DNA of 64,000 nucleotides. Origin: Arthrobacter sp. 135MFCol5.1 (GTDB taxonomy: Bacteria; Actinomycetota; Actinomycetes; Actinomycetales; Micrococcaceae). A program made the position numbers and the translations under genes. The stretch's first letter is position 1, and each line of letters opens with the position of its first letter. The notes below the pieces were generated by a model. The model was not told the DNA's origin. It worked only from the letters and a program-made list of their open reading frames with translations, and did not search any database. Shown piece by piece: positions 32,021-41,269 of this stretch. The stretch spans positions 32,651-96,650 of the forward strand of contig NZ_KB895467.1 of assembly GCF_000374865.1 (NCBI RefSeq), given 5' to 3'.

Positions 32021-33579
32021 CCGTTTCCCCCCGCCTGGCCAACCTCGTCTCCTGGGACTCCGATTGGGCCGGCCTGCGTGTTGCCGTCACCGGCATCGGC
32101 GTCTCCGGGTTCGCAGCGGCAGACACCCTGATCGAACTTGGCGCACGCGTCGTGGTGGTGGATGCCGCCACCAGCGACACAGCGCGGGCCCACGCCGACA
32201 CCCTGAAAATCGTGGGTGCGGCCGACGTCCTGCTCGGTGCGGAAGCCGTCAACCATGTTCCGCTGATCGACGGCGAACTCCCTGAACTCATCGTCACCTC
32301 ACCAGGCTGGCGCCCGGACCAGGCCCTCCTCGCCGCTGCGGCCCGTGCGCACATCCCCGTGTGGGGAGACGTCGAGCTCGCCTGGCGGGTCCGGATCAGG
32401 GAAGGCCGCAAGACTGCCGACTGGCTGGCGATTACGGGAACAAACGGCAAGACCACCACGGTCGGCCTGACGGAATCGATGCTCCGGGCTGCCGGGCTCA
32501 AGGCCATCGCCGTGGGCAATGTCGGGACACCCATCCTCGATGCCCTTCGCGATCCGGTTGACTACGACGTTTTCGCCGTCGAGCTCTCCAGCTTCCAGCT
32601 GCATTGGGCCGAATCGCTCTCCCCGGTGGCCAGCGTGTGCCTCAACGTGGCCGAGGACCACGTTGACTGGCACGGCTCCTATGACTCGTACCTGGCGGAC
32701 AAGGCCAAGGTTTACGAACACACCCAGAAGGCCTGCATCTATAACGCCGAGCAGATTGAAACCGAACGCATGGTGGAAAACGCCGACGTCGTTGAGGGCT
32801 GCCGTGCAGTGGGCTTCACCACGGTCACGCCCGCCGTCAGCATGCTCGGAGTGGTGGAAGGGCTGCTCGTGGACCGGGCGTTCATTGAAGAACGCCGCGA
32901 CAGTGCAGCGGAACTTGCCTCCATGGCCGATCTCGGTCCGCTGGCACCGCGCCACATGGTGGCCAATGCCCTCGCCGCCGCGGGCCTGGTCCGTGCCTAC
33001 GGGGTTGAGGCCAAGGCTGTCCGCCAAGGCATCCTCGACTATGTGCCGGGGGACCACCGCATCCAGCCGGTGGCTCGCATGAACGGCGTCCTCTGGGTCA
33101 ACGACTCGAAAGCCACCAACCCGCATGCCGCGTCGGCATCCCTCTCCGCCTTCACCAAGGTGGTGTGGATAGCCGGTGGGCTCTCAAAGGGCGTCAGCTA
33201 CGACGACCTTGTCAGGCAGCACGCCGCCCGGCTCAAGGCGGTGGTCCTGATCGGAACAGACACGGGCCCGCTGCGTGAGGCCCTCCAGCGACACGCGCCG
33301 GATGTCCCGGTCATCGAGCCGGACGCGGGCGACACTGAAGAGGTGGAGACTGCTTCGGCGCCCGGTGCCACACCGGCCGGATCCCCGGCCAACGGACAAG
33401 TGGTGATGACCCGGGCCGTCGCGTCAGCAGCCCGGCTCGCCGAATCAGGCAACACCGTGCTGATGGCTCCGGCAGCGGCCTCCATGGATCAGTTCTCTTC
33501 CTACGCTCACCGTGGTGGTGCATTCATCGACGCTGTCCGCGAGCTGGTGGAAGGGCAGGCCCAGACCGGCGAGGAGTAA
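32017..33579 (+). CDS. murD: UDP-MurNAc-L-alanine:D-glutamate ligase
   Basis: A 520-residue Mur ligase adding D-glutamate as second stem residue. It has the nucleotide-sugar domain with GIGVSGFAAA near 23, the ATP loop GTNGKTTTVG near 142, and the ligase C-terminal domain with WVNDSKATNP. It is longer than the typical 440-450 residues because of an insert of about 20-30 residues near 440, in DAGDTEEVETASAPGATPAG, probably a disordered loop. GTG at 32017 overlaps the mraY stop (GTGA). An ATG at 32002 inside mraY would add five residues. Confidence 0.94.
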   Translation: MTVSPRLANLVSWDSDWAGLRVAVTGIGVSGFAAADTLIELGARVVVVDAATSDTARAHADTLKIVGAADVLLGAEAVNHVPLIDGELPELIVTSPGWRPDQALLAAAARAHIPVWGDVELAWRVRIREGRKTADWLAITGTNGKTTTVGLTESMLRAAGLKAIAVGNVGTPILDALRDPVDYDVFAVELSSFQLHWAESLSPVASVCLNVAEDHVDWHGSYDSYLADKAKVYEHTQKACIYNAEQIETERMVENADVVEGCRAVGFTTVTPAVSMLGVVEGLLVDRAFIEERRDSAAELASMADLGPLAPRHMVANALAAAGLVRAYGVEAKAVRQGILDYVPGDHRIQPVARMNGVLWVNDSKATNPHAASASLSAFTKVVWIAGGLSKGVSYDDLVRQHAARLKAVVLIGTDTGPLREALQRHAPDVPVIEPDAGDTEEVETASAPGATPAGSPANGQVVMTRAVASAARLAESGNTVLMAPAAASMDQFSSYAHRGGAFIDAVRELVEGQAQTGEE

Positions 33580-33581
33580 CA

Positions 33582-34907
33582 ATGGTCAGCACGCCCACCC
33601 GGCCGCCGGGCAGCAAGTCGCGCTCCGGTTCCGCAGCCAAGGACGCGCGGCCGCCGGCTTCAGCCCGGATGAGACTGCAGGCACTGCACCACAAGTTCTG
33701 GTCCGCCCTGGAGGGTACCGGAACCTCCAGGAACGGCTCCACCTACTACCTGATCCTCGGAGCCACCCTTGCGCTGACCGCCATCGGCATCATGATGGTC
33801 CTCTCCGCTTCCAGCGTCGAATCGATCGCAGCCGGCAAATCCCCCTATGGGGACGCCATGAAGCAGGGCGTTTTCGCGGCGATCGGTATCTTCACCATGT
33901 TCGTCCTTTCGCGCATCAACGTCGTGTGGCTCAAGCGGCTGGCATGGCCCGCCGTCGGTGCCGCCGTGCTGCTGCTGGGGCTGGTCCAGGTAGTCGGCTC
34001 GGAGATCAACGGCAACAGGAACTGGATCGACGTCGGCGGCATCACCTTCCAGCCCTCGGAAGCGGCAAAGCTGGCCCTTGCCCTCTGGATGGCCACCGTC
34101 CTGGCCATGAAGGGCAGGCTGCTCAGCCGGTGGCAGCACGTGTTGGTTCCGGCGGTCCCCATGGCCGCGGTCGTCATCGTCCTGATCCTGGTGGGCAACG
34201 ACCTCGGCACGGCCATGATCATCATGATGATCGTGGCCGCGGCCCTCTTCTTCGCGGGCGTACCGCTCTATCTGTTCGGGATCGCGGGCATCATCGCCGC
34301 CGCCGGTACCGCCTTCATGGCCGTCACCAGTTCCAACCGGATGTGCCGGATTACCTCCTGGTGGACCGGGCAGTCCTGCGCCGACGGCATCGACGCCAAC
34401 TACCAGGCAACCAACGGCCTCTACGGCCTCGCCTCCGGAGGCTGGCTCGGCGTGGGCCTGGGCCAGAGCCGGCAAAAGTACAGCTGGATCCCCGAGGCCC
34501 ACAACGACTTCATCTTCGCCATCATCGGCGAGGAACTCGGCTTGGTGGGGACCGTCGTCGTACTGGTCCTGTTCGCCATCCTGGGCGCCGCGATCTACCG
34601 CGTCGTGGTGGCACAGGAGGACATGTTCCACCGCGTCCTGGCCGGCACCATCATGGTCTGGCTGCTGGGGCAGGCCACCGTCAATATGTCCGTGGTCACC
34701 GGGCTAATGCCCGTCATCGGCGTGCCGCTGCCGTTCATTTCCTACGGCGGCTCGGCCCTGCTGATGTCACTGTGCGCCATCGGCGTGGTTCTTTCACTTG
34801 CCCGGGAACAAATGGCCCCAGCCATCCGGCCCAAACGGATGCTCAAGCTCAAGGCCCGGAAAGACCGCCACAAGAGCCAACCCAAGAATTCCAGAAAGCG
34901 TGCTTAA
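33582..34907 (+). CDS. ftsW: Lipid II polymerase FtsW (SEDS family)
   Basis: A septal peptidoglycan glycosyltransferase of 441 residues with a basic cytosolic N-terminus of about 55 residues, ten predicted transmembrane helices and a basic C-terminal tail. SEDS landmarks include NGNRNWIDVGG with FQPSEAAKLALALW near 145-170, the EAHNDFIFAIIGEELG segment near 305 and PFISYGGSALL near 385. It works with FtsI in septum synthesis. The ATG at 33582 follows GAGGAG and lies two bases after murD. Confidence 0.96.
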   Translation: MVSTPTRPPGSKSRSGSAAKDARPPASARMRLQALHHKFWSALEGTGTSRNGSTYYLILGATLALTAIGIMMVLSASSVESIAAGKSPYGDAMKQGVFAAIGIFTMFVLSRINVVWLKRLAWPAVGAAVLLLGLVQVVGSEINGNRNWIDVGGITFQPSEAAKLALALWMATVLAMKGRLLSRWQHVLVPAVPMAAVVIVLILVGNDLGTAMIIMMIVAAALFFAGVPLYLFGIAGIIAAAGTAFMAVTSSNRMCRITSWWTGQSCADGIDANYQATNGLYGLASGGWLGVGLGQSRQKYSWIPEAHNDFIFAIIGEELGLVGTVVVLVLFAILGAAIYRVVVAQEDMFHRVLAGTIMVWLLGQATVNMSVVTGLMPVIGVPLPFISYGGSALLMSLCAIGVVLSLAREQMAPAIRPKRMLKLKARKDRHKSQPKNSRKRA

Positions 34908-34913
34908 CCTCAG

Positions 34914-36014
34914 ATGACACCTGCCACACCCTCTATCGTCCTGGCCGGCGGCGGAACCGCCGGCCATATCAGCCCGCTGCTCGCCATCGCCGCGGCGCTC
35001 CGGAGCGAAGCGCCGGGGGCGGACATCCTTGCCGTCGGAACACCCTCGGGGATGGAAACGCGGCTGGTGCCGGCGGCCGGCGTCCAACTGGCCACCATCG
35101 ACCGCGTGCCCTTCCCGCGGAAACCGTCAGCGGACCTGTTGCGCCTGCCCGGCAGGCTGGCCGGCGCCGTCCGCCAGGCCGGGGCCATCCTGGACCGGGC
35201 GCACGCTGATGTTCTGGTGGGAGTGGGAGGGTATGTCTGCACCCCCATGTACCTGGCCGCCCGAAAGCGCCGCATTCCCGTGGTGATCCACGAGGCCAAC
35301 GCGCGCCCGGGACTGGCCAACCGGGTCGGGGCATTCCTCAACGGCAGGGTGGCCGTGGCATTCGAAGGCACCCCGCTCCGGAACGCCGTCCACGTGGGAA
35401 TGCCCATGCGGAAGGAAATCTCCGGGCTGGACCGCAAAGCTGCCAGGACTACGGCCAGGGCAGCCCTGGGGCTTGATCCCCAGCAGCCCACGTTGATTGT
35501 GACGGGCGGTTCCTCCGGGGCGCAAAGCATCAACCGGACCATCGCCGCCGCCGTGGGCCGGCTTGCCGACGCGGGCATCCAGACGCTGCACGTCACCGGC
35601 CGCGGCAAGACCGTGCTGGACGGGGCCGGCCAACCCCTCACCGCAGCCGGGTACCGGCAGGTGGAATACATCGACGGCATGGAGCTCGCCTACGCCGCGG
35701 CGGACCTCCTGCTGGCACGCTCGGGCGCCGCGACCGTCTGCGAGGTAGCCGCCGTGGGCGTTCCCGCCGTCCTGGTACCGCTGCCCATCGGCAACGGTGA
35801 ACAGGCCCTCAACGCCGCCGGCCTGGTGGCCGCAGGCGGCGCCGTGCTGGTGGCCGACCGTGATTTCACGCCCGACTGGGTGGAACGCGAACTGATCCCC
35901 CTGGTCACCGACAAGGCCCGGCTCGCGGCCATGGAAGCCAAGTCCTACCGGCTCGGTATCCGAAACGCCGACCAGCGGATGGCTGGTCTCGTCCTGGAAG
36001 CGGTATCCGCATGA
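34914..36014 (+). CDS. murG: UDP-GlcNAc:lipid I GlcNAc-transferase
   Basis: A GT28 glycosyltransferase of 366 residues at the inner membrane face, which converts lipid I to lipid II. The N-terminal glycine-rich loop LAGGGTAGHISPLLA is at residues 8-22, GVGGYVCTP near 101, HEANARPGLANR near 124, the second loop TGGSSGAQSIN near 197 and the donor-binding block LLARSGAATVCEVAAVGVPAVLVP (given in part) near 265. The ATG start is 7 bases after ftsW. It overlaps murC by four bases. Confidence 0.96.
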   Translation: MTPATPSIVLAGGGTAGHISPLLAIAAALRSEAPGADILAVGTPSGMETRLVPAAGVQLATIDRVPFPRKPSADLLRLPGRLAGAVRQAGAILDRAHADVLVGVGGYVCTPMYLAARKRRIPVVIHEANARPGLANRVGAFLNGRVAVAFEGTPLRNAVHVGMPMRKEISGLDRKAARTTARAALGLDPQQPTLIVTGGSSGAQSINRTIAAAVGRLADAGIQTLHVTGRGKTVLDGAGQPLTAAGYRQVEYIDGMELAYAAADLLLARSGAATVCEVAAVGVPAVLVPLPIGNGEQALNAAGLVAAGGAVLVADRDFTPDWVERELIPLVTDKARLAAMEAKSYRLGIRNADQRMAGLVLEAVSA

Positions 36015-37387
36015 ACCCCCACACCAACGCAGGCACGGACATCCTCGGCAAGGTGCACTTCATCGGCATCGGGGGAGTGGGCATGTCCGCCGTGGCACGG
36101 ATCATGGTGGCCCGCGGCGTCCCGGTCAGCGGATCCGATGCCAAGGACCTGCCCGTCATGTCGGACCTCGCGGCGGCCGGTGCCCGCATCGCGGTCGGGT
36201 ACGACGCGGAGAACCTGGGAGACGCGGAGACGGTGGTGGCCGGATCGGCCATCAGGGACGATAATCCGGAACTGGCTGCCGCGAGGCAGGCAGGGCTGCC
36301 AGTCCTGCACCGCTCCGAGGCCCTCGCCGCCACCATGGGGGATGACGCCGTGGTGACGGTGGCGGGAACGCATGGAAAATCCACCACGACCTCCATGATC
36401 ACCGTATTGCTGCGGGCCGCCGGGCTGGACCCCTCCTTCGCCGTGGGGGCCAACATTCCGGCGCTTGGCGTCAATGCCGCCCACGGGACATCGGGCATCT
36501 TCGTGGCGGAGGCCGACGAATCCGATGGCTCCTTCCTCAATTACCGGCCACGGATCGCCGTCGTCACCAACGTCGAGCCCGACCACCTCGACTACTACGG
36601 CACAGCCGAAGCCGTCTACGAGTCCTTCGACCGGTTCACCGCCCTGCTGCCCCCTGACGGGCTCCTCATTGCCTGTGCTGACGACGCCGGGGCGCTGGCC
36701 CTCGCGGAAAGGACCAGGGCCCGCGGCGCCACGCGGGTGGTCCTGTACGGCACGAACGAAGCCGCGGACGTTCGGTTGCTCGACGACGGTCCTGGCCGCG
36801 TCGCCGTGGCAAACCCCGCCGGGCAGTTTCCGCTGGCCTTGCAGGTTCCCGGCCGGCACAACGCACTCAACGCCGCGGCGGCGTTTGCCGTGGCCCTGGA
36901 GCTGGGCGTGGAGCCGGCGGCCGCCGCAGCCGGCCTTGCCAGCTTCTCGGGAGCGTCCCGCCGCTTCGAACTGAAGGGCACGGCGAGGGGGGTTCGCGTC
37001 TTCGACGACTACGCCCACCATCCCACGGAAGTCCGCGCTGCCCTTGCCGCGGCCCGCTCCGTCGCCGGAGACCACAAGGTGCACGTCCTGTTCCAGCCGC
37101 ACCTGTTCTCCCGGACCCGGGAGTTCGCCGCCGAATTCGCCGATGCCCTGAACCTGGCAGACACCGCCCTGGTCCTGGACATCTACCCTGCCAGGGAGGA
37201 CCCCATTCCGGGCGTCACCAGCCAGCTCATCGCCGACCACCTCACCGGGGGAGGACGGCTGGTAGCCGCCGATGACGCCGTCGCCACCCTGGCGGCAGCT
37301 GCTGGCGACGGCGACGTCGTCCTCACTGTCGGTGCCGGCGACGTCACGGCCTACGGTCCCCGGATCGTGGAGGCGCTCCATGCCTAG
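36011..37387 (+). CDS. murC: UDP-MurNAc:L-alanine ligase
   Basis: The first Mur ligase of the pathway, 458 residues, attaching L-alanine to UDP-MurNAc. HFIGIGGVGMSAVA is near residue 17, the ATP loop GTHGKSTTT near 119, EADESDGSF near 170 and the C-terminal FDDYAHHPTEVRA near 332. Start and stop both overlap neighbours (murG by 4 bases, ftsQ by 8), which points to tight co-translation. murB is absent from the cluster. Confidence 0.97.
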   Translation: MNPHTNAGTDILGKVHFIGIGGVGMSAVARIMVARGVPVSGSDAKDLPVMSDLAAAGARIAVGYDAENLGDAETVVAGSAIRDDNPELAAARQAGLPVLHRSEALAATMGDDAVVTVAGTHGKSTTTSMITVLLRAAGLDPSFAVGANIPALGVNAAHGTSGIFVAEADESDGSFLNYRPRIAVVTNVEPDHLDYYGTAEAVYESFDRFTALLPPDGLLIACADDAGALALAERTRARGATRVVLYGTNEAADVRLLDDGPGRVAVANPAGQFPLALQVPGRHNALNAAAAFAVALELGVEPAAAAAGLASFSGASRRFELKGTARGVRVFDDYAHHPTEVRAALAAARSVAGDHKVHVLFQPHLFSRTREFAAEFADALNLADTALVLDIYPAREDPIPGVTSQLIADHLTGGGRLVAADDAVATLAAAAGDGDVVLTVGAGDVTAYGPRIVEALHA

Positions 37388-38297
37388 CTCGCGCCGGCCC
37401 ACCTACGCCCCTCCGAAGGGAAGCAATCGTGCCGACACCACGGCGGGCACCGCTTCCCGGAAAGACCCGGCGAACGGGGCGCCCCGTGCCACCGGTGGGG
37501 ACGTCATCACCGCCTCCCGCGGCATCCAGGACCCGGCCCCGGAACAATCGGCGACAGCGCAGGAACCCGCCGGCGCGACGGTCCTGGCGTTCCCGGAGCC
37601 CAAAGCCAAACGACGCCGGAAGAGATTCCTCATTGCCCTCGGAACCGTGTTGGTGCTGGTGGCAGGCATCCTGGCCGGTGCCATCTATTCACCCGTCCTC
37701 GCCCTGCAGACGATCTCGGTCAGCGGCACCCGGCTCCTGACGCCCGCCCAGGTCCAGGCGGCCCTGGAGCCGCTCCGCGGCAAGCCGCTGCCACAGATCA
37801 GTGAAGACGACGTACGCGGCCTTCTCGGGCCCCTGGTCCAGGTCAAGTCCGTCTCGGTCGAGGCACGGCCGCCTTCCACGCTCGCCATTTCCGTGCATGA
37901 GCGGGTTCCGGTAGCCCTGGTCAAGCAGGGGGAGCAGTACCAGCTGGTGGACGTCGACGGCGTCCAGCTCGGTACCACGGCCGACCCGGCATCGGCCTCG
38001 CTGCCGGTGATTGACGGCGGTGCCGGAGCGATCGGCCAGGACCTGTTCCGTGCCACGGCGGCAGTCCTGGGTGCATTGCCCGCGGACGTGCTGGCCAAGC
38101 TGTCCAACGCCTCAGCCCAGTCCGTGGATGCCGTGGAGCTGAAGCTTGTGGACGGCCAGACGATCGTGTGGGGCAACGCGTCGGAGAAGGAACTCAAGGC
38201 CAAGGTGCTGGCCGCGCTCCTGAAGGTTCCGGCGGATCCGAAGAACCCCGTCAGGGTCTACGATGTCAGTGTGCCCCGGCACCCCGTGACGCGCTGA
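37380..38297 (+). CDS. ftsQ: Cell division protein FtsQ/DivIB
   Basis: A bitopic divisome protein of 305 residues that connects FtsL/DivIC with the septal synthases. A long disordered basic N-terminus (1-80) precedes one transmembrane helix (about 82-102) and an extracytoplasmic POTRA domain beginning LQTISVSGTRLLTP, then the FtsQ/DivIB beta domain (SVEARPPSTLAISVHERVPVAL). ATG at 37380 lies inside the end of murC (8-base overlap) and gives the expected length. It is the last gene before a 185-bp gap and ftsZ. Confidence 0.93.
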   Translation: MPSSRRPTYAPPKGSNRADTTAGTASRKDPANGAPRATGGDVITASRGIQDPAPEQSATAQEPAGATVLAFPEPKAKRRRKRFLIALGTVLVLVAGILAGAIYSPVLALQTISVSGTRLLTPAQVQAALEPLRGKPLPQISEDDVRGLLGPLVQVKSVSVEARPPSTLAISVHERVPVALVKQGEQYQLVDVDGVQLGTTADPASASLPVIDGGAGAIGQDLFRATAAVLGALPADVLAKLSNASAQSVDAVELKLVDGQTIVWGNASEKELKAKVLAALLKVPADPKNPVRVYDVSVPRHPVTR

Positions 38298-38385
38298 GCG
38301 CTTTCTTTCCCCGTATTAATCCGACACGCGGACCCGGTCATTGAATGTCGGAACCAGAGGAAATACCGTCACAGACATGAGTTAC

Positions 38386-38424
38386 TTGACATAACTATAA
38401 CCTTCAAGTCGAAGGTTAAGGTTG
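38386..38424 (+). promoter_or_regulatory. ftsZ upstream region: inverted and tandem AAGGTT elements
   Basis: AACCTTC (38399-38405), AAGTC, GAAGGTT (38411-38417) form a perfect 7-bp inverted repeat. A second AAGGTT (38418-38423) follows directly, giving AAGGTTAAGGTTG at 38412-38424. TTGACA (38386-38391) and TATAAC (38396-38401) are nearby but too close together to be one promoter. MerR-type activators bind such symmetric sites, and FtsR, the known actinobacterial ftsZ activator, is encoded at 1.1 kb. Binding here is inference. Confidence 0.55.
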
Positions 38425-38482
38425 CAGACTTCAAGCTCACCATCAGTTTTCGCAATACAGACACGAACAAGGGACACGTAAC

Positions 38483-39736
38483 GTGGCAGCTCCGCAGAAT
38501 TACTTGGCCGTCATCAAAGTCGTCGGCATCGGCGGCGGTGGCGTGAACGCAGTCAACCGCATGATCGAGGTCGGCCTCAGGGGTGTTGAGTTCATCGCCA
38601 TCAACACCGACGCCCAGGCCCTGCTGATGAGCGACGCCGACGTCAAGCTCGACGTCGGGCGCGAGCTGACCCGAGGCCTGGGTGCCGGCGCCAACCCGGA
38701 GGTGGGCAAGCAGGCTGCCGAGGACCACGCTGACGAGATCGAAGAAGTCCTCCGCGGCGCCGACATGGTCTTCGTGACCGCCGGCGAAGGCGGCGGAACG
38801 GGCACCGGCGGCGCTCCCGTCGTCGCCCGGATCGCACGCTCCCTGGGGGCCCTGACCATTGGCGTGGTCACCCGACCGTTCACCTTCGAGGGCCGGCGCC
38901 GCGCCGGCTCCGCCGAGGCCGGCATCGACGCCTTGCGTGATGAAGTGGACACCCTGATCGTGATCCCCAATGACCGCCTGCTCTCCATCAGCGACCGCAA
39001 CGTTTCGGTGCTGGACGCCTTCCGCTCCGCCGACCAGGTCCTGCTGTCCGGTGTCCAGGGCATCACCGACCTCATTACCACCCCCGGCCTGATCAACCTC
39101 GACTTCGCGGACGTCAAGTCCGTGATGCAGGGTGCCGGTTCCGCGCTCATGGGCATCGGGTCGGCCCGCGGCGAAGACCGCGCCGTCAAGGCTGCCGAAC
39201 TGGCCATTGCCTCCCCGTTGCTGGAAGCCTCCATCGACGGCGCGCACGGCGTGCTGCTCTCCATCCAGGGCGGCTCCGACCTGGGCCTGTTCGAGATCAA
39301 CGAAGCCGCACGGTTGGTCCAGGAGGTGGCCCACCCCGAGGCCAACATCATTTTCGGTGCCGTCATTGACGACGCCCTGGGCGACGAAGCACGCGTCACC
39401 GTCATCGCCGCCGGCTTCGACGACGTCAAGGCCACCTCACCGTCCATGGACCAGTCACAGCCGCAGACCGCCCCCCAGCGGCCCGCTGCCCCCGCTGCCG
39501 CCCCCGCCTCGGCCCACTCCCAGGGCGGAAACCACCAGGGCAACGGAAGCCACCAGCAGAACGTGCAGCCCATCCACGCCGGCGTTGGTGCGGCGGGCCT
39601 GAGCAACTGGGGCCAGCAGCGTCCGTCTGCCGTCCCGGCCGACTCCGGCTTCGACGTCGACCTCCCGTCCGTAGTGGAGCCGGACCTGACCGGCAACCAC
39701 CCGGACGACCTGGATGTCCCCGACTTCCTGAAGTAG
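38483..39736 (+). CDS. ftsZ: Cell division GTPase FtsZ
   Basis: The tubulin-like GTPase that forms the Z-ring, 417 residues. The N-terminal GIGGGGVNAVNRM, the tubulin signature GGGTGTGGAPV near residues 103-113, and the T7 loop NLDFADVKSVM with catalytic aspartates are present. A Gln/Pro/His-rich linker (about 320-405) leads to the conserved C-terminal peptide DDLDVPDFLK, which binds SepF in actinobacteria; sepF lies three genes downstream. The GTG at 38483 follows AAGGGA. It has its own promoter region of 185 bp, so it can be expressed independently of the wall-synthesis genes. Confidence 0.98.
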   Translation: MAAPQNYLAVIKVVGIGGGGVNAVNRMIEVGLRGVEFIAINTDAQALLMSDADVKLDVGRELTRGLGAGANPEVGKQAAEDHADEIEEVLRGADMVFVTAGEGGGTGTGGAPVVARIARSLGALTIGVVTRPFTFEGRRRAGSAEAGIDALRDEVDTLIVIPNDRLLSISDRNVSVLDAFRSADQVLLSGVQGITDLITTPGLINLDFADVKSVMQGAGSALMGIGSARGEDRAVKAAELAIASPLLEASIDGAHGVLLSIQGGSDLGLFEINEAARLVQEVAHPEANIIFGAVIDDALGDEARVTVIAAGFDDVKATSPSMDQSQPQTAPQRPAAPAAAPASAHSQGGNHQGNGSHQQNVQPIHAGVGAAGLSNWGQQRPSAVPADSGFDVDLPSVVEPDLTGNHPDDLDVPDFLK

Positions 39737-39744
39737 GCACCGGC

Positions 39745-40434
39745 TTGTTCCATTGGCGCGCCGACATCCTGCCCGGGGTGTCGGCCGCATTCACCGACGC
39801 GAGTGCCGGAAACCTGGCCCTCCACGTGGGAGACGACCCCGCCCGGGTCATGGAGCGCCGGAGCCGCCTGGAGGAATCCATCGGCGCCGCTCCGCGGTCA
39901 CTGCGCTTCATGAACCAGGTCCACGGAACCACCGTCGCTTTAATGGACGCGGACTCTCCCGTTCCCGAAGCCGACGCCATGGTGTCCCAGGGCATTCCCC
40001 TGGCCGTCATGGTGGCGGACTGCATCCCGGTCCTGCTCGCGGGGGAGTCGGCCAACGGGCCGGTTCTCGCCGCCGTCCACGCCGGCCGTCCCGGGACCGC
40101 CAACGGTGTGCTCCCGGCGGCCGTGGAGGCCATGGAATCCCTGGGGGCGTCCCGCGTCCGTGCCTGGCTGGGGCCCTCCATCTGCGGTGCCTGCTACGAA
40201 GTACCCGCCGCGCTGCGCGAGGAGGTAGCCGCCAAGTTGCCCGCAACGTGGAGTACCACCTCCTGGGGGACCCCCGGGCTGGACCTCCCGGCCGGTGCCC
40301 GGAGCCAGCTCAAGGCCGCCGGCGTGGAAGTGGCCTACTCCGGTCCCTGCACCCTCGAGACCGACACGCTGTTCTCCTACCGCCGCAACCGGAACACCGG
40401 CCGTTTCGCCGGACTGGTGTGGTGCCATGACTGA
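39745..40434 (+). CDS. yfiH: YfiH/laccase-domain protein (peptidoglycan editing factor or purine nucleoside phosphorylase type)
   Basis: A 229-residue member of the multicopper-oxidase-like YfiH family. Family residues are visible in NQVHGTTVALM, VMVADCIPVLL and AAVHAGRPGTANGV, which supply the His/Cys metal site, and GPSICGACYEVP. Homologues are reported to correct wrong amino acids in muropeptide precursors or to act on purine nucleosides. Being next to ftsZ fits the first role, but the activity is not decided. The TTG at 39745, 8 bases after ftsZ, is the first usable start. The stop overlaps yggS by 8 bases. Confidence 0.87.
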   Translation: MFHWRADILPGVSAAFTDASAGNLALHVGDDPARVMERRSRLEESIGAAPRSLRFMNQVHGTTVALMDADSPVPEADAMVSQGIPLAVMVADCIPVLLAGESANGPVLAAVHAGRPGTANGVLPAAVEAMESLGASRVRAWLGPSICGACYEVPAALREEVAAKLPATWSTTSWGTPGLDLPAGARSQLKAAGVEVAYSGPCTLETDTLFSYRRNRNTGRFAGLVWCHD

Positions 40435-41179
40435 GTATCCGCAGGACCCCCGGGACCCGGCGTCCGATCCCCGCGCCGCGGAACTCGCCATCAGGCTGGC
40501 CGCGGTACGCCACCGGATCGCGGCCGCCGCCGAGGCGAGCGGCCGCAGCGGCCGGCCGCCGTCGCTCATCGTGGTCACCAAGTTCCACCCGGCCGCGGAC
40601 ATCCGCCGGCTCGCGGCCCTCGGGGTCACCGATGTGGGCGAGAACAGGGACCAGGAGGCAGCGGCGAAGGCCGACGAACTGGCCGGACTGGCCCTCAACT
40701 GGCATTTCGTGGGCCAACTGCAGAGCAAGAAGGCAAGATCGGTGGTCCGGTACGCCGCCGCCGTCCACTCAGTGGACCGCCTCCAGCTCGTGGACGCCCT
40801 CGGCAAGGCAGTGCGAAACGAGATGGATTCCGGCGGGCGGGACCCTTTGGCGTGCTTCATCCAGGTCAGCCTGGAGGACGACGGCGGCACGCACCGCGGC
40901 GGGGCGGCCCTGGCCGATGTGCCACTCCTGGCGGAGAGGATCGCCGCGTCAGCCGGCCTCCACCTTGCCGGCGTCATGGCCGTTGCGCCGCTGGGCGCGT
41001 CACCGGAGCCGGCCTTCGAGAAGCTCGCTGCGGTCTCGGCCCGCCTGGTGGCCGACCACCCGGGGGCGGCTGCCATCTCGGCCGGCATGAGCCAGGACCT
41101 GGAGGCGGCCATCAAGTTCGGGGCGACACACCTGCGGATCGGTTCCGATATTCTCGGTTCGCGTCCCGCGGTGGGGTAG
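40427..41179 (+). CDS. yggS: YggS family pyridoxal-phosphate homeostasis protein
   Basis: A single-domain TIM-barrel protein of 250 residues related to the alanine racemase fold. The cofactor lysine is Lys52 in LIVVTKFHP, WHFVGQLQSKKAR is near residue 95 and the C-terminal SAGMSQDLEAAIKFGATHLRIG (given here only as landmark; key residues GMSQD and G-x-T-x-L-R-I-G) closes the phosphate site. It buffers free pyridoxal phosphate and has no known catalytic activity. ATG at 40427 overlaps yfiH. The yfiH-yggS-sepF order is standard in Gram-positive dcw clusters. Confidence 0.94.
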   Translation: MTEYPQDPRDPASDPRAAELAIRLAAVRHRIAAAAEASGRSGRPPSLIVVTKFHPAADIRRLAALGVTDVGENRDQEAAAKADELAGLALNWHFVGQLQSKKARSVVRYAAAVHSVDRLQLVDALGKAVRNEMDSGGRDPLACFIQVSLEDDGGTHRGGAALADVPLLAERIAASAGLHLAGVMAVAPLGASPEPAFEKLAAVSARLVADHPGAAAISAGMSQDLEAAIKFGATHLRIGSDILGSRPAVG

Positions 41180-41269
41180 CGTCGGACCTGTTGGAAGTGA
41201 TGGGCGGGGGACTCCAGTGCTGTCAAGTCATTGGGCGGCCCGCTTACGGGACACGATTAGGAGTCGACC

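Noticed and set aside
38386..38401. TTGACA and TATAAC upstream of ftsZ as one SigA promoter
   Set aside because: The two hexamers are only four bases apart, so they cannot be the -35 and -10 of the same promoter.
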